DNA of 64,000 nucleotides from Rhynchospora pubera (lineage: Eukaryota; Streptophyta; Magnoliopsida; Poales; Cyperaceae), in NCBI GenBank assembly GCA_028095005.1, contig CM051459.1, positions 311,366,513-311,430,512 of the forward strand, written 5' to 3'. This document shows, in pieces, positions 22,585 to 35,139 of this stretch; the first letter of the stretch is position 1; every line of letters starts with the position of its first letter. The position numbers were made by a program, and so were the translations under genes. The notes beneath the pieces are model-generated. The model was not told the DNA's origin, did not search any database, and saw only the letters and a list, made by a program, of their open reading frames with translations.

Positions 22585-24180
22585 TAATAACAATAATAAC
22601 AATAATAACAATAATCAGAATACATATCACATATAATTAAAACTCAAGTGAAATTCGTACCTCATAGCTAGGCAAATCCAAAGCAAAAGCAAGCGAGAGC
22701 ATAAGACAAGCCAAATAATCCAATCAATAAGTACACAAGCAGTTTCTTTGACTCTTCTCGACCTTGACACTTGATTTTCTGACTCTAATAAAAATAAATT
22801 ATAATCTTAAGTTCTTACTTATTTACAAAACCGAAGTTATAATTATTTTAAGCCTTCAATTAATTCTAATCTTAATTTCCTCAAAATCCAACTTAATAAT
22901 TTTGATTTCGGAAATTCAGCCAACAAAAACAAGGAACATACAAGCACAAACCCAACAGAAGTGATTTTCAATTGACAGATCGAAGATTAACCTAAATCAA
23001 GCATTCACAGAGTCAAACGAGCAACTGAACAAGCCATTGACAAAACAGACTAGATTGAACCAATATCAAGCATAACATCTAACAATTTTGATTAGACTCA
23101 TAGCAGCAAAATTCCTAAAAGAAACATTCAACACTTAACAGTTCAAACCAAAGCCTCAATCAAGCATCCTTAAATCCCTAACAGATCAGATCAAGCCCCA
23201 AGCAAAAACACAAGTAGGAGCAGGTCAAATAGAGGCATTGCACACACTCAACGTTTAATCAAATGACTCAACAGTTCAAATAGCGATTTCAGAGCAGTAT
23301 AACAAATTGAGTGCATGCCTCACAACAAGGTGTAAGCCTAAACGATTAACTCAAGTGCTAAACAACACACAAGTACCATAGATTACCAAGGAATAACACG
23401 AAACCGATACGGATTTCTCTAAACCACTAAACAGACCATTTAATAGAACATTTGAGACATCAGACCCCTAACAACCCAAGCATCAAACCTAATAGCATTC
23501 ACAACAGTCCAGATGCTAAGCACATAGTCATTTGAGGCATCAAATCGACAACAGATCAAATCCAAGCAGTACAAAACCTCAATCGGGCTCACAAACAGAT
23601 CAACAAAGCTCAAACGACCATTCAATTCAAGGCATCACAAACACAAATCAATTTCAAGTATTTCATGCCTCAGTCAAGTACAGTCAAGCAAACAGAACAA
23701 GACACAAAGGGAGAGAGGTTACTTACTCAATTTCGGCCAAAGACCGGCGACGCGACAAAAGGAGTCGAATTCGTCATTTCTCGATTTTCGCCCCTTAATC
23801 CTCGAAAGAACTCTGCAAGACCACTTGGAAATCGATGGATAGGACCCCAGAGTGCTCCAGGTCGAACGGCGGCCAAAACCGACGAGTTCGCTCCATTTCC
23901 CGAAAAACTTCCGTCGAGAAATACGACGAGGAGAGGCCATCAATCGACGATCCGAAGGTAGATATTGCAAGAGGGTAGTGAGGTGAACGTGTGGGTACTT
24001 TGATCCGGTGAAATGGTGGAGAAATGGAGGTGGATGGATTTAAGGGGGGGAGGCTTCGGTTTGGGAGAGAAGAGAGGCGTAAGCCTCTCTGTTGGTGCCG
24101 AAAGAAAAAAGAGAGAGAGAGAGAGCTGGGTCCCCTTTTTATTTCTGATTTTTTTTTTTTTTTTTTTTTTGGTTGTCACA
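21386..24180 (-). repeat. 5' LTR of element A
   Basis: 2795 bp, nearly identical to 17432-20223. Differences seen include CCCTATAG to CTCTATAG, GACTCCACC to GACTACACC and GGCGATGCG to GGCGACGCG. Confidence 0.88.
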
Positions 24181-24185
24181 CTGTA

Positions 24186-26540
24186 ATTGTCTTGGGAAAA
24201 AAAATTCAGTTTGTAATAATCAACCATCAGAATTGCTAATTTGCATAATTACCTTTAAACATTTGATGCGTTCCAAACTTTCTGAATGATGAAAGAGCAA
24301 CATTTCTACCATCTAGCTCTACCGTCAATTTCACTTAAAACACCATTTACTTTAGACTGACAAATAACCAAAATACTTTTATACATACTAACTTTATCTT
24401 TTCCTCCAAATTTGTTGGTAAAATATGTAGTTTACTTTTGGATTAAGATGTTAGAGATATAATATATTTGCAATATATAACTATAAGCATAGACCCTTGG
24501 GTAAACTTATAACTCTTTGGCCCTTACTTTATTCTTAAACAAAATATTATTTTTTTTTAAACTTAAAATACTTTGGCCTCTATTGCATTAAAATATAAAC
24601 TTGAGAAAATTATAAAAGTATATTAATAATTTAATTTCAAATTGGATCGATAATAAAATAACTCCCATTAATGCTAAATAGGAGTACTAGCTAGGCCCTT
24701 AGTAAACTTATAACTCTTTCGAATGACAAACAAAAATAATTACTGTCCATTTTTTTGTTATAATGTAAAAAGCCGATAATATCGAGCAACAATAATACGT
24801 GGACATACAAAAATAAAATAAAAAAAACAAGAATATTATGTGGATATGATTTTGCTAAGATTAATTAGCCCACGATGTTTGCACGCAGATGATGAGATTA
24901 ATTCAGGTGTATATAGAGTATAGTGTTTATTTAGGATGTTGTATAGTATGCAATATAGTCTCTCTATATAGTCAACTATTGCTAAAAGAATAAAAATTTA
25001 TAGAGCTCATATAGGAACTGAATTGTTCGTTTTTGTTTTTACAGTAAGAATATGTCCTTAAGTTATTAATGACGTGTTTGTATAACGATGTTTAATATAT
25101 CTTACATTTATAATCTAATAATATATGGATCATGAGATGAGTAGGTGTATAGTATTTATTTACGATTTTTTGTTGTAGCTTATGGTGTAGCGAAACTATA
25201 GCGAGTTGTATTCCTCTAGTACATCAAGTTGCTACGCGAAAGATTATAGTCATTTGATTCTGAACATAAAAATAAAATACACTCCCTTTTGTTTTTCTCT
25301 TAGCAGAGGCTCACCTGCTTGCCGAGAGAAGAAGACAATAAGTAGTTTTCCCTTTCATGACTTTTTTCGGTTGATCCCTTTATTTTTTTAGTAATCATAG
25401 AAAGACAATTATTTTTCCAGTTTATTCGCTATTTTCTTAATAATCACAATTTAGTACCTAGCTCTGTTTTCAAATAACCGTTCAGCGGTGGATCCGCAGG
25501 TAAATTTCTAGTTAGGTTATAAATTGGAATTTTGATTTTTCCCAAGGTTTGTATATTTCAAAGGCAGAAGGTCACATGCAAAACTTTTAAAATATTTACA
25601 AGTTTTATCCGATGATCGAGACGAAGCAATCCAAAAAGATGCCTTAACATTAAAATAATTTTAAAAAATCAAGGTTTTATGATACAAGAATAGCATATAC
25701 ATTTTTTTTTATCGTCAATATTAATTATTTTAAAAAATTGTAAAAGTTCAAGTATGAGGTTTTTTTTTGTTTGCTGCATTATGTATGAATTCTTAATTTA
25801 CTATTCGTTGATATATGACCTAGTAAAGTTTATTATAATTTTGATCTTTGTACATGTCAGTCCGATTGAGTAATCAAATACATTCAAATTTTAATTAAAA
25901 ACGTGTTATCGCCTTCTTCACGATCGTTTTTTTGCAGAAATTACTTTCACAATGTGTTTAAAAAAAAATAAAATAGTAATAATCTTTCACAATGTTAATT
26001 CAAAATTCCTAGCATCGCACCCGTTTAAACTTTAAATTAATTCTGCTCTTTCCATCAGTTAATATCTGTGGTATCCGAGACTTCGACGCACTAAATTTGT
26101 TTCTAAATAAAAATCATTGTGGCTTCTTTTTTTTTCTTTTTTTTTTTTGTACTAGCTCGAATTGGTTTCGGTTAAGAGAGTTCAAGAGGAGGCTTTTAGC
26201 CTCATTTCAAACAGAGCAATGGCAGATGAAATTAGTGAAACTTCTTACATGTGTGTGTGTAATAATAATAATAATAATAATAACTAGTATCGATTTACTT
26301 ATCATAACACAAATACAATTAATAGTATTAAAATATACCGGCTGATACATAGCTCTTACAGTTGACATACTAGCTAGCTAGGCACTTCGTTCCTCTTTAC
26401 ATAAACTATCAGACAATAAGCTAAGCACATAATAGTGCACCGATTTGACAAGATTACATAGAAGATACACAAGCACAAGGACCAGGTAATTAATTCAAAC
26501 TTGCACATAATATTAATAATAAACAACAGCGAAATATGAA
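24186..26540. other. Intergenic region with duplicated B3-unit flank
   Basis: 24960-25110 matches 5040-5207 and 25160-25600 matches 8196-8700, so together these mark the same duplicated unit without the solo LTR. (TAA)n microsatellite at about 26260-26283. No gene was recognised; small ORFs at 25206 and 26097 are low-complexity. Confidence 0.5.
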
Positions 26541-26543
26541 ATA

Positions 26544-26999
26544 TCACATCTTGGTGTTGCTAATTGCAAAGCATAACTTCTTGTCTCTTCCATCCTTGAA
26601 CCCCCACATCTCTATTTCATCCTTCACCTTCAGCCCGCTCCATGCTCGAAACTCGTTCATTCCTCCACCAATTATCACAGTTGAGCCGGTACTACCCCAC
26701 CGTTGAAGTTTGACTTCCTCAACTCGGAACTTGTTTTGTGCGAAAATCCTTATGTCAAGGCCACCATGGTGATTTGCTACTACAGTTGGGAGAAGATTTG
26801 CCATGAACTTTTCCTCCTGAGAAAGCATCACTTTGACGGAATCTACATACTTCTTTCGTATGAGAAGTCGATTTTGTTGTCTGTCCAAATCGGACTTAGT
26901 GATTACCTTGTTCATAATGTGTTGAAGTTCCTTCCCACCACAGTCATCGACCAAGGATTGGATCCATGGTGGTGGTGCATTCGACCTGCTGGTGGCCAT
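26544..26999 (-). CDS. B3-domain (DUF313-type) protein, intact copy
   Basis: Single exon, 151 aa from MATSRSNAPPPW. The frame is open 35 codons further upstream, but the duplicates share only this Met, so I chose it. The domain runs IMNKVITKSDLDRQQNRLLI, then FMANLLPTVV, STVIIGGGMNEFRAWSGLKV and IEMWGFKDGRDKKLCFAI at the C-terminus. This signature is typical of the plant B3 group also called DUF313 (At1g05920-like): presumed nuclear DNA-binding proteins with few known functions. The only copy in the window with a continuous reading frame. It has a longer loop (GGLDIRIFAQ) than copies 1 and 2, so it is not their immediate parent. Confidence 0.8.
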   Translation of the reverse strand: MATSRSNAPPPWIQSLVDDCGGKELQHIMNKVITKSDLDRQQNRLLIRKKYVDSVKVMLSQEEKFMANLLPTVVANHHGGLDIRIFAQNKFRVEEVKLQRWGSTGSTVIIGGGMNEFRAWSGLKVKDEIEMWGFKDGRDKKLCFAISNTKM

Positions 27000-27309
27000 A
27001 ATTAATATTGGATGTTTGAAATTGGGCAATAAGTATCTAGAAGAAAATTTGAAGTTTAGACTTGTTTGATCCATCATCTTGGGGAGTTTATATAACGAAA
27101 ACACATGTTCCCCTTCCCCAGCGTTTTACCTGAGGAATGAAGTCCCTTCTTCGCTTGCATGGGGAAAGCTCACAAGAGTACATGGGGTGTCGAGGGGAAA
27201 GGGTTATGACTTTTTCACTTAAGATTTGAATTTCAAACAGCCTAGTAACTTAACAACGTTTTGAGTTTTGACAAATTGACAAATATATACAATTAATCAT
27301 ATTACATAG
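27000..27309 (-). promoter_or_regulatory. Upstream region of the intact B3 gene
   Basis: Homologous to 13600-14330. Contains TTTATATAACGAAAACA at about 27088-27105, a TATA-like site about 90 bases before the chosen ATG. Confidence 0.45.
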
Positions 27310-27466
27310 CTTGCGTTTGGATGAGAGAAGAAGAAGAGGAAGAAGGAAGATGAGAAGAAAAAAAATCATAAACAATCTAAACGATCTTCACAAAGTTACA
27401 CACTTCCCAATACTTCTTCCCACTTCTTCCCTTATTTCCATCTTCCCACACCTATCCAAATAGAGT
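27310..27466. mobile_element. Tourist-like MITE, decayed copy
   Basis: Starts GCTTGCGTTTGGATG and ends CTATCCAAATAGAG with the same CTTCACAAAGTTACACACTT core as the other copies. Missing from the homologous place at about 14330, where CAATTAATCATATTA continues uninterrupted. Confidence 0.65.
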
Positions 27467-28904
27467 TTTCCCTTTCCCTTAGCTTTGGCTACGTACCCAT
27501 AAAGTTACAATTGCCTTCCATGTACTTTGAGGTACTGGAATTGATGTCTCGTTGATATGTCCTTGCATTTCCTGGCTATTCCTGTCCTTACGACAATTAT
27601 TTTAACGAAATTGTTTCAAAAAATTATTTATTTTAATAAGAAATTTATGTATCTCAAGATATTCAATCTCTCGATCAATGATCACAGGAAGAAGTAATCA
27701 AGGTGTAGTAGCGTGCATACTTATAATTTTAACATTCATACTATTATTTTCTATTAATTCTTTTTCCCTCCATACCTGTTGCACTCCCTCCTTTCCCTTT
27801 TGATCTTCCCAGGAATATTTAAAGCCCTATTTAGCAGGGGAAGAAATATTTTGTGTGCGTGAAAAACAAAATACATATATAGAATATTCCCCAGGTGGAA
27901 AAGGACAGTTTAGAGGCCATGAGACGCAGTTTTAATGAAATGTCAGTTGTTTGAAATATGTAAGTATCTATTCCTTTATATAAACTAGGGGGTTAATCGA
28001 GCTTCGCTCGATATTTGACTTTCTAATGAATATAAAATATGTTAACAATTACTTAATTTTTTTTTATTATTTACCTTTCTTTGTTTTTCTAACAGAAACT
28101 TTGTCATGGTAATTAAAAAAAAATTTCGCAACTTACAAAATAATCACTAATTAAATGCTAATTTCGCACATTACGACTGTTTTTATTTCCATTGATTTCG
28201 AATGATTTACAATATTTTAAAACATTTTGTAAAACCTTCAAAGCCATCAGCTCCAATAAGAGAGTTAATATGAATATGCAATTGATATTCACAACTTCAA
28301 TAAATGGAAAAAGACAAACTAAAATTGCAATTTCAGGTCACTTGTTGGCGTGTTGCCATTGTTTTGAGGAACAGGCTCCATTTGATGAAGGCGAGTCAAT
28401 GGAGTCAGAATAGTCATCTGTAGTTACCTCTAATTGAGTTATTGTACATTGTTATTCGTCAAGCACTTATTGGCATGAAAGTAAGGGGAAAAAAATAAAG
28501 AAATATCGCAATACGCACGAAGTGCATGTGGATCATAGGAACAGTAAAATAACTTAAATAACATGCTACTATTCTCTAACTTAATTAAACAAATCAGTTT
28601 ACGCGAGTCACACATAATTCAACACATCTCCATAGCACTTTGTATTTCATTTCAACTTTCATGGAGAAGCATCTTCTGAGTCCCTGCAAATTAGTTTATT
28701 ATTAGCTATGGATATGATATAAAAATAATTGCTCAAGCTAATAATTTTCTTTTTTTTTTTTGGAAAATACTCCTAGGACTCTTTGAAGAAACTGATTTGC
28801 CAATACCATCAAGATCTTTCATTTTTAAAATCAAAGATGGATGTCAATAATTATCATGATTGTTGTCACGAACTCATGATAGATGTGAAATAAGTTTGTA
28901 AGTA

Positions 28905-29025
28905 CCTTTTCTGTTTCATTTCTTTGTTGTCAGGAGTGAGCGGAGTTTGACTTGCAGATGGAAACACTCCTATTTTTTCAGGAGTTTTAAATTCCTGTTT
29001 TATTTGTTTCAGGGAGATCAGTGAA
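28905..29025 (-). pseudogene. Exon-like fragment, unknown protein
   Basis: Minus strand between a TTAG acceptor-like site and an AAAAG/GTACTT donor reads LISLKQIKQEFKTPEKIGVF then PSASQTPLTPDNKEMKQK. The composition is that of a real disordered, lysine-rich protein segment, and both splice signals are good. No family recognised. Confidence 0.35.
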
Positions 29026-30443
29026 CCTTTTTCCTAACGGTTGACAACTTGTCAGAAGACCTATATACGAAAAATCATTTCAATAAAAAAGTTTTTTTAT
29101 TTGTTATTAACAAAAAGGATAAAAACTTAATGGGTTCAGACCTTGTGTTTCTGTTGTTGTTAACCCCATCATCTTCAACACCTACACGGCTACACTATTT
29201 TCTGGTACTGGAAGCAGCAAAAGCCCTTTGTCTTGACTTATTACCTATGACCGTAAAACTTTGTGCCACTATCACCTGTGATATAAATAATAAATGATAT
29301 AGATAAGAAAGGCTCAATTTGAAATTTGAAAGGTAGAGAAAAAATTTTCTCACGTACCATCATATATATAGAAGAAATAATAACAGTAAAAAAATTAATT
29401 GCTTTCATTATGCAGTAAAATTAATACATTTAATGCCCTTAGACCTTGCACAAACTGTAAACCACAGGTCACCAAATTTACTGTCCTAATCTATTTCACA
29501 TTAATTTCTATCTATTCATTAGTATCAATATAAATAAATAAAATTTACGCTAATAAATCTGCCTGGTGATACACAAATAAGCTCTCCAAACCAGGCTGAC
29601 ACATTACAAATTTCGTTTTTATTATATATTTCTCCAAACATTAATTGCTACAAGATGGAATTCATTTACAACAGCAAATTTAGGAGATACAACATGCTCA
29701 TTCAGGACATATCTATTAATTTCAGCTAAACAAAATTAAAACTTTATATTCTGAAATATTAATATAATTTGTATAGTTAAAATTCAAAACCAATTCAATT
29801 TCACGCCTAATGTGTGCATCTTTTATATTTTTTATATGCAAGTTATAGATTATAAGTTTATAACATTTTGTTTTCAAATTTATTTCTGATGTTTCCTACA
29901 GATTATATCCCTTTGAATGTCCCATGTCTTTCCATTTCCAAAGGTTGTGATATAGAGTGGTGGATCATAATTTCATGCCGATTAATCATCTGTAAACTTT
30001 GTACTCACTTTCATTGACTATCATTTTTCCTGGTCATTTAATTGAATTATTACCATTACATAATTCTTCCCATTTCTATCCAATATATTTGAAGATATTA
30101 TTACAATTATGGTAGGATCTTTTTCATTGAATTTTCCCTTACCAAATGGCACAAACCTTCCCAATTTGTATGTACAAATGATTCTGATATTCCACCCTTC
30201 CCAAATTAGAAATATGGCTAATTTCTATTTATACAGTACGATCAATTAGTTGTTAAAATGAATTCAGAATTTTAATTCATTTAAAAAAAATTCTAAACAT
30301 TTTGCAGGCAAATATGGAAAAATCTGAAATGCCTTTTAGCCACTGAAAGACTTTTTCAGATATGGTTTTCAAGTATGCACAATACCTGTGAGGAATTCCA
30401 AAACACTCATGAGGGGCTTTTGTGAATAAACTGTAAGAGAAAC

Positions 30444-30645
30444 CTGATAATCTAAACCTCCTGTCACAAGATGCATCAACATGTACGGAGGAGGTCGCAT
30501 TGATATGTGGATTCTCAATGCACCGCGGTGGCAGGAACCGGCATCTCAGTGCAAATGCAGTCTGGAGGACATAATGATGGTTCTTCTTTTCTAGATCACA
30601 CTTGGACTTAGCAATTGGTCGCTCGTCCTTGCTGGAGGCATCCAG
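30444..30645 (-). pseudogene. Exon-like fragment, unknown protein
   Basis: Minus strand opens after TAAATCCAG and runs 67 codons to TTATCAG/GTTTCT without a stop. Segments include DASSKDERPIAKSKCDLEKK, YVLQTAFALRCRFLPPRCIE and VHVDASCDRRFRLS. Codon-like composition and splice borders support a former exon. Protein not recognised. May belong with 28905-29025 to one captured or decayed gene. Confidence 0.35.
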
Positions 30646-31559
30646 CTGGATTTACATAGGCTCATACTGGCATGCCAAATTTGTCGATTGTGGATCACCT
30701 TGTTACAGACCTAAACAATAGCAATAAGAAATTAGTACCATTTGAAATCACTTAAAAAAATTATATTGAAAAATTTAAAATTAGGAAAGGAGAAGAAATT
30801 AATCATATAGAAAAATTAAGCCATACATTCGGAAGCAGTATACGCTAGGTCTAGATCTGATACTATCTGGTATGTACTTCTATTGTTCCTGGCTACTACA
30901 TTTATCAGACATTAAAATCCATCTCATGGTTATATGTAAGCTTGGCATGATTAAGAGTTATTGAGAAATAGGAAGGCCATACAAAAATTCTATTTTAGAA
31001 TTGACTGTACAAAATAATGTACATAAAAAAATTGATGTAATATGCTGGTATAGCAGCACTGCAATGATTATTTACATTTTATAGTATAGCCAGTAGGCCT
31101 AGTTTAATTTGTGCCTAACCACCTCATATATATATTAAACATCTGAAATGGAGATTGAGAAGATAATCTAAAAATTTTTTGTTATGCTATGGAAAAAATA
31201 AATGTTACAAAATCAATCGGTACTAAGTTTGGTGCAATACGGCTAAAGGCCCTTAGCTCTTCTTATTTGTTATCGCCTCTAAAATCTAAACTAATTCTTA
31301 CGCTTTTTTGCCCTTTGAAATTGAGGTTTGACTCCATTTAAGACACACACATCTGTCTTCACTAATTGAAATACAAAGAGACAAAAAGCGAAAAAAAATA
31401 AATATATAAGCCAAAAGATCTAGGATTGAAACCTGGTCCAAAGAAAGGAAGCGCTTACTAATTATTCCTGACTTTTTGAAGTTGCGTACATAAAAAAATG
31501 ATGCTTAAAAAATAACTAATGTATGAACGGATCTTACAGAGATATTTAGCACAAACGGA

Positions 31560-31960
31560 GGTAGGAGGTGCGATCCGATCGATGATAAAGGAGGGCCAGG
31601 AATTGCTACAATCTTTCTCCTTCTTCACTATGATTCCATCTCCAACCACCGGTCCTCATTTGCAATAAATAAAGAAGTCGGCACTGTCGATTCAATACAT
31701 CTTGGCATGCGCTGGGATTTCTCTCTTTCTCTTTCGCATCACCGTCATCTCTATGGCTTTGGCTGAGAGGAAGTGGCAGAGGGGGAAGTGCCAGCGAATA
31801 GGAGAGGACGAATGTCGGTGAATGTGAACTCGTTGGCTTTGGCTGGGCGAGCGACAAAAACGAAGTGGATTAGAGAGGCGACGGAAGGAGAAAGGGAAGA
31901 GAGAGAGAGAGAGAGATAAGAGGGTGAGCGGCGCACATTGTCGAATGATTTGTGATATTA
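31560..31960. other. GC-richer, GA-repeat region resembling a 5' UTR/first exon
   Basis: Stands out in an AT-rich stretch. It has a (GA)n run at 31900-31917 and several overlapping minus-strand ORFs (31606-31964), rich in Ser and Leu, with no domain. It could be the promoter-proximal part of the fragmentary minus-strand gene. Confidence 0.3.
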
Positions 31961-32150
31961 ACAAAACATTCCTTGTTGGATTTTGTTGATTTTAAGCATC
32001 GACTTTAAAGCGAATATTTTTGAAACGGATCATTTTGACCTCTTCTATTGCTAGCAACATATTTTGTTACATAGTTTCTATATCAAGATAGACCAAAGGA
32101 TTAACACTGTAAAATTATTAGCTGCCGTGTCGAGTGCTTATTAAACTTTC

Positions 32151-33944
32151 ATACGCGGACTCCCACGACTTTTTATTTATAAAATACTGAATATTGATGA
32201 TAACTGTGAATGTTAATGCGTTTATTTATATTTGTGTTTCCAAGTATATATTTATTTATGTTCAAATTTGTTGGATAAAAAAAAATTGTAAAATTGTCTC
32301 TAAATTAGTCGAGAGTAAGAGTAGAACAGCATATAAACTTGAGCAAGAATCAATACATGTAAACTTTTTTTATTTAATTCACGGTACAAGCCAAAGAAAA
32401 TAACAACAATCAAACTTTAAGATGGACAAGTTTTCTTCGTTTTATAAATATTCCATGTGAAGAACTGGATTTTCTGATTGCTCTTGTAAGAAATAACAAG
32501 AATTAGCAGTATCGATCAAAATAGGCATGGCTAACAAGACTTAAAATACTTATCTCACCTTGTCAGCTCCACCCCTCAGGGAATGTTCAGCTCAATAATT
32601 GATTTGCATATTTTCCTAAAAATTTAATCATTTCTGTATTTCGATGTAGCCAATAAAGTGCCAGAAAAATCCAATTGGAAGCATTTGTCATGCAAAGAGT
32701 GACAAGGGAAAGCATCAAATCAGTTACAAGATGAGCTCTGGCCAAGAGATTAGACTGTGGGTGGTGGATTTGATAAAAGTACCAATTTTAAAAACAAATA
32801 ACTTGTCTTATAAAAACATGGGGGCTTGAACAAGTAATGCAGAATCTGAGCTATACCTGTAAATTGTGTCGCTCACCATTTAAAACTATGAAACCAGAGT
32901 ACAGTAAAACATAAACTCAAATCGACCTCCCTAAATTCTCATGCCATAAAATCAAGCTAACTATTGGCACTTTTTACCAGCAATTAAGCCATACATTCGG
33001 AAGCCGTACGTTAACTCTTGTAAGAATCTAATTGAAATTGATTACTGCCATATAATTCTTGCACTTAGAATTCTTGGAATCTAATTACCGTTTGGAGCCT
33101 TAATTACAAGGATGCATGCAACAAACGGTAGTACCTTATTCTTCATCTTATTTCATTGTCATATGCTTCGCGTAATAAAAATATCAGAAATAGAGCAAGA
33201 GCCCAGTCTCAATTCTCTTTTCAGCAGAATTCGCGCTCTGCCTCCATGTTTTCATGGAAAGAGGTGAAGTACAGTCACGGAGAAACAAACTTTGAGGCAT
33301 TCATTAATTTTTCTCGCGAACCTGCTGTGATGAGATTGATCTGTGATGACATTTTTTTATTTTTAATACGCACCATTATTTGTTTTACAATAACGTTGTT
33401 GGATGCGGGATGCCGAAAATTGACCAACTACGCAATTAATGAACACATTATTAGCGAATTAACTCGGTCAATAACTACGTTGGTACAAATCTCTAATGTT
33501 CTAGTCTTATCTCAATCTTTGTCATACTTTTGGTTATAGCGAGACTTGACTCAAAGTGTAAGAGGGTCGCACAAGTGTACGCTTAATTTAAAGACATTTA
33601 ATTAATGGGTTCGTTTTTTGACATTTTATAAATATTTAATTTAATAAAAGATGAGAGACTTGACTCTTAATTTAATCTTAATAAAATAATAATAACAAAG
33701 CATTTGATAGAGAGCTTCTGTCTCAAAAATGGATTAATATTTCAACAGATGGCCCAAAAAGAACTAAAACCCTTAATTATTGACAAAAGCATTTAACTAG
33801 CAAGTAGCAACGTCTTATCACTTAATCTGTCAAAACATCAATGTAGCAAAATATATACCAGGACATAGTGCATATATAAAAGCATCAATTCAACCATCTA
33901 TAGCAGGTCTTTATCACCATACCCCTTTGCTAGTTCTTCACCAT
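32151..33944. other. Intergenic, partly duplicated
   Basis: 32200-32430 matches the 1.8-2.1 and 4.7-4.9 kb blocks. AAGCCATACATTCGGAAGC occurs at 30821 and 32986. A 127-codon plus ORF at 33156-33539 has no recognisable motif and lies in AT-rich sequence; left uncalled. No other gene was seen. Confidence 0.4.
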
Positions 33945-34098
33945 GGCCTTGTTTGGATGGGGTTGGAAGAAGGAAGAAGGAAGAAGGCCTAAAAAAAATT
34001 ATAAACAATTCAAACTCTTCACAAAGTTACACATTTCCCAATACTTTTTCCCACTTCTTCCCTTCTTTCTTTCTTCCCACTTCTATCCAAACGGAGCC
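33945..34098. mobile_element. Tourist-like MITE (TSD CAT)
   Basis: Ends GGCCTTGTTTGGATG and ATCCAAACGGAGCC, 3-bp duplication CAT at 33942-33944 and 34099-34101, same core as 13197-13349. Confidence 0.75.
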
Positions 34099-34259
34099 CA
34101 TATCAGTAATAATAGCTAAAACATCTCTACTTTTTTTTGTCCAAACTGAGCCTGACGGTCAAGAAGAAGAATTTACTCAAAATCGAAAAGATTCAAGGAC
34201 ATTTGATCAATGTCCTTAAAAAAAACCGTTTGAGATAAAAATTAGAGTAGAAGGTATAA

Positions 34260-34448
34260 GGCTCCGTTTGGATGCGTTGAGAATAAGGTAGAAAGAAGGA
34301 AGAAGGGAAGAAATTTATTGAGAAGAGGTAAATTTATTGGGATGTGTGTAACTTTTGTGAAGAGTTTGGATGGTTAGAAATAAATTTATTAGTAAAAAGT
34401 GGTTATTCTTTATTCCTTATTTCGAGAAGAAACCATCCAAACGGAGCC
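34260..34448. mobile_element. Tourist-like MITE (TSD TAA)
   Basis: Perfect inverted ends GGCTCCGTTTGGATG and CATCCAAACGGAGCC, TAA duplicated at 34257-34259 and 34449-34451: the PIF/Harbinger pattern. 189 bp, in opposite orientation to the neighbouring copy. Confidence 0.85.
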
Positions 34449-35139
34449 TAAGAGAAGCTGAGTGTCGAATGATTTTATAGAAAAAAGTTTTCAACGCCAA
34501 TCATCATATATGTCAAATCAAAGCAACCGTAAAAGTGTTGGTTAAATTTTTTTGATAACCTTCATTAATCAATAATCATTACGCCCAGGTATTTTGTTTT
34601 GATAAGTTTTGACGGAACTTTCTTTTATTAGCTTATGATTTGTACAAAATTGTGCTTAAAAAGTACCTTTCAAAGTCGCTGTCCTCTTTGTCAACCAAAA
34701 AATAAGTCTTTGGATAGAGTTTACTTTGATTGCTTCAAGAGCCACAGCACCAAAACAGAGGGGACAAAAAGGATATGAAATCCATGAAAAAAAAAATCTA
34801 ACAGGCAATAAACAGTTGGTTAAGGAAGGAATAAAATGAAATTGATCCAAATTTAAAATTTAAAGAGATGGAGTTTCATAACTTGAGCTGCCATCAAATC
34901 ACAACTCACTCCAGCTGGTTGACATTTTCTCATTTATATTTATCTCTTATTTTTCCTTGTGAAGCAACTTTGTTGACGAGCACCTTGGCATCTAAAATTT
35001 TATTTTATTTATAATTTTACATATATTTTTTTTCTTTCAGCATCTATAAAGCACTCCATTAATATCCTCCATCCATCACCTTTGAAAAAAAAAAAGATCA
35101 ATTCCAAATTCAAAAAGACACAGAAAAGAAAGAGAATTA
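34449..35139 (+). promoter_or_regulatory. Promoter region of CASP-like gene 3
   Basis: Shares AAGTACCTTTCAAAGTCG, CTTTGTCAACC, GCCATCAAATCACAACTC and TTGTGAAGCAACTTTG with genes 1 and 2. TATA-like TCTATAAAG at 35043-35051, about 97 bases before the ATG. Confidence 0.5.

Larger units (their letters stand above)
17432..24180 (-). mobile_element. Complete non-autonomous LTR retrotransposon A (LARD-like)
   Basis: TG...CA element of 6749 bp with a perfect 5-bp target duplication CTGTA at 17427-17431 and 24181-24185. Two LTRs (17432-20223 and 21386-24180, about 2.79 kb) flank an interior of only 1162 bp without gag, protease, reverse transcriptase or integrase. The PBS lies against the right LTR and the polypurine tract against the left, so the element reads on the minus strand. 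Such long-LTR, non-coding derivatives depend on proteins of an autonomous relative; the size and TGTGACACCC ends suggest a Tekay/Del-type Gypsy chromovirus partner (inference). I counted fewer than ten differences between the LTRs, so insertion is recent. Confidence 0.9.
27986..32150 (-). mobile_element. Candidate insertion, possibly a Helitron with exon fragments
   Basis: At 27986 the minus strand ends in a hairpin CGAGCGAAGCTCG, then TTAACCCCCTAG before T, which fits a Helitron 3' end (hairpin, about 10 bases, CTRR, host T). Flanking blocks that lie close together elsewhere (27.95 kb and 32.2 kb sequence types) are about 4 kb apart here. No TC 5' end was fixed and no Rep/helicase is visible. 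The 15.0 kb duplicate has a related but unfoldable ATCGAGCTGTTCGAT, which argues for caution. Confidence 0.3.

Noticed and set aside
29049..29297. 82-codon plus ORF and an opposing minus-strand exon-like stretch
   Set aside because: The minus reading contains an in-frame TAG and the plus reading has no domain. Not enough to call either.
33156..33539. 127-codon plus ORF
   Set aside because: Starts with a non-supported initiator, no recognisable motif, composition close to the AT-rich background, no leader or homologue among the duplicates.
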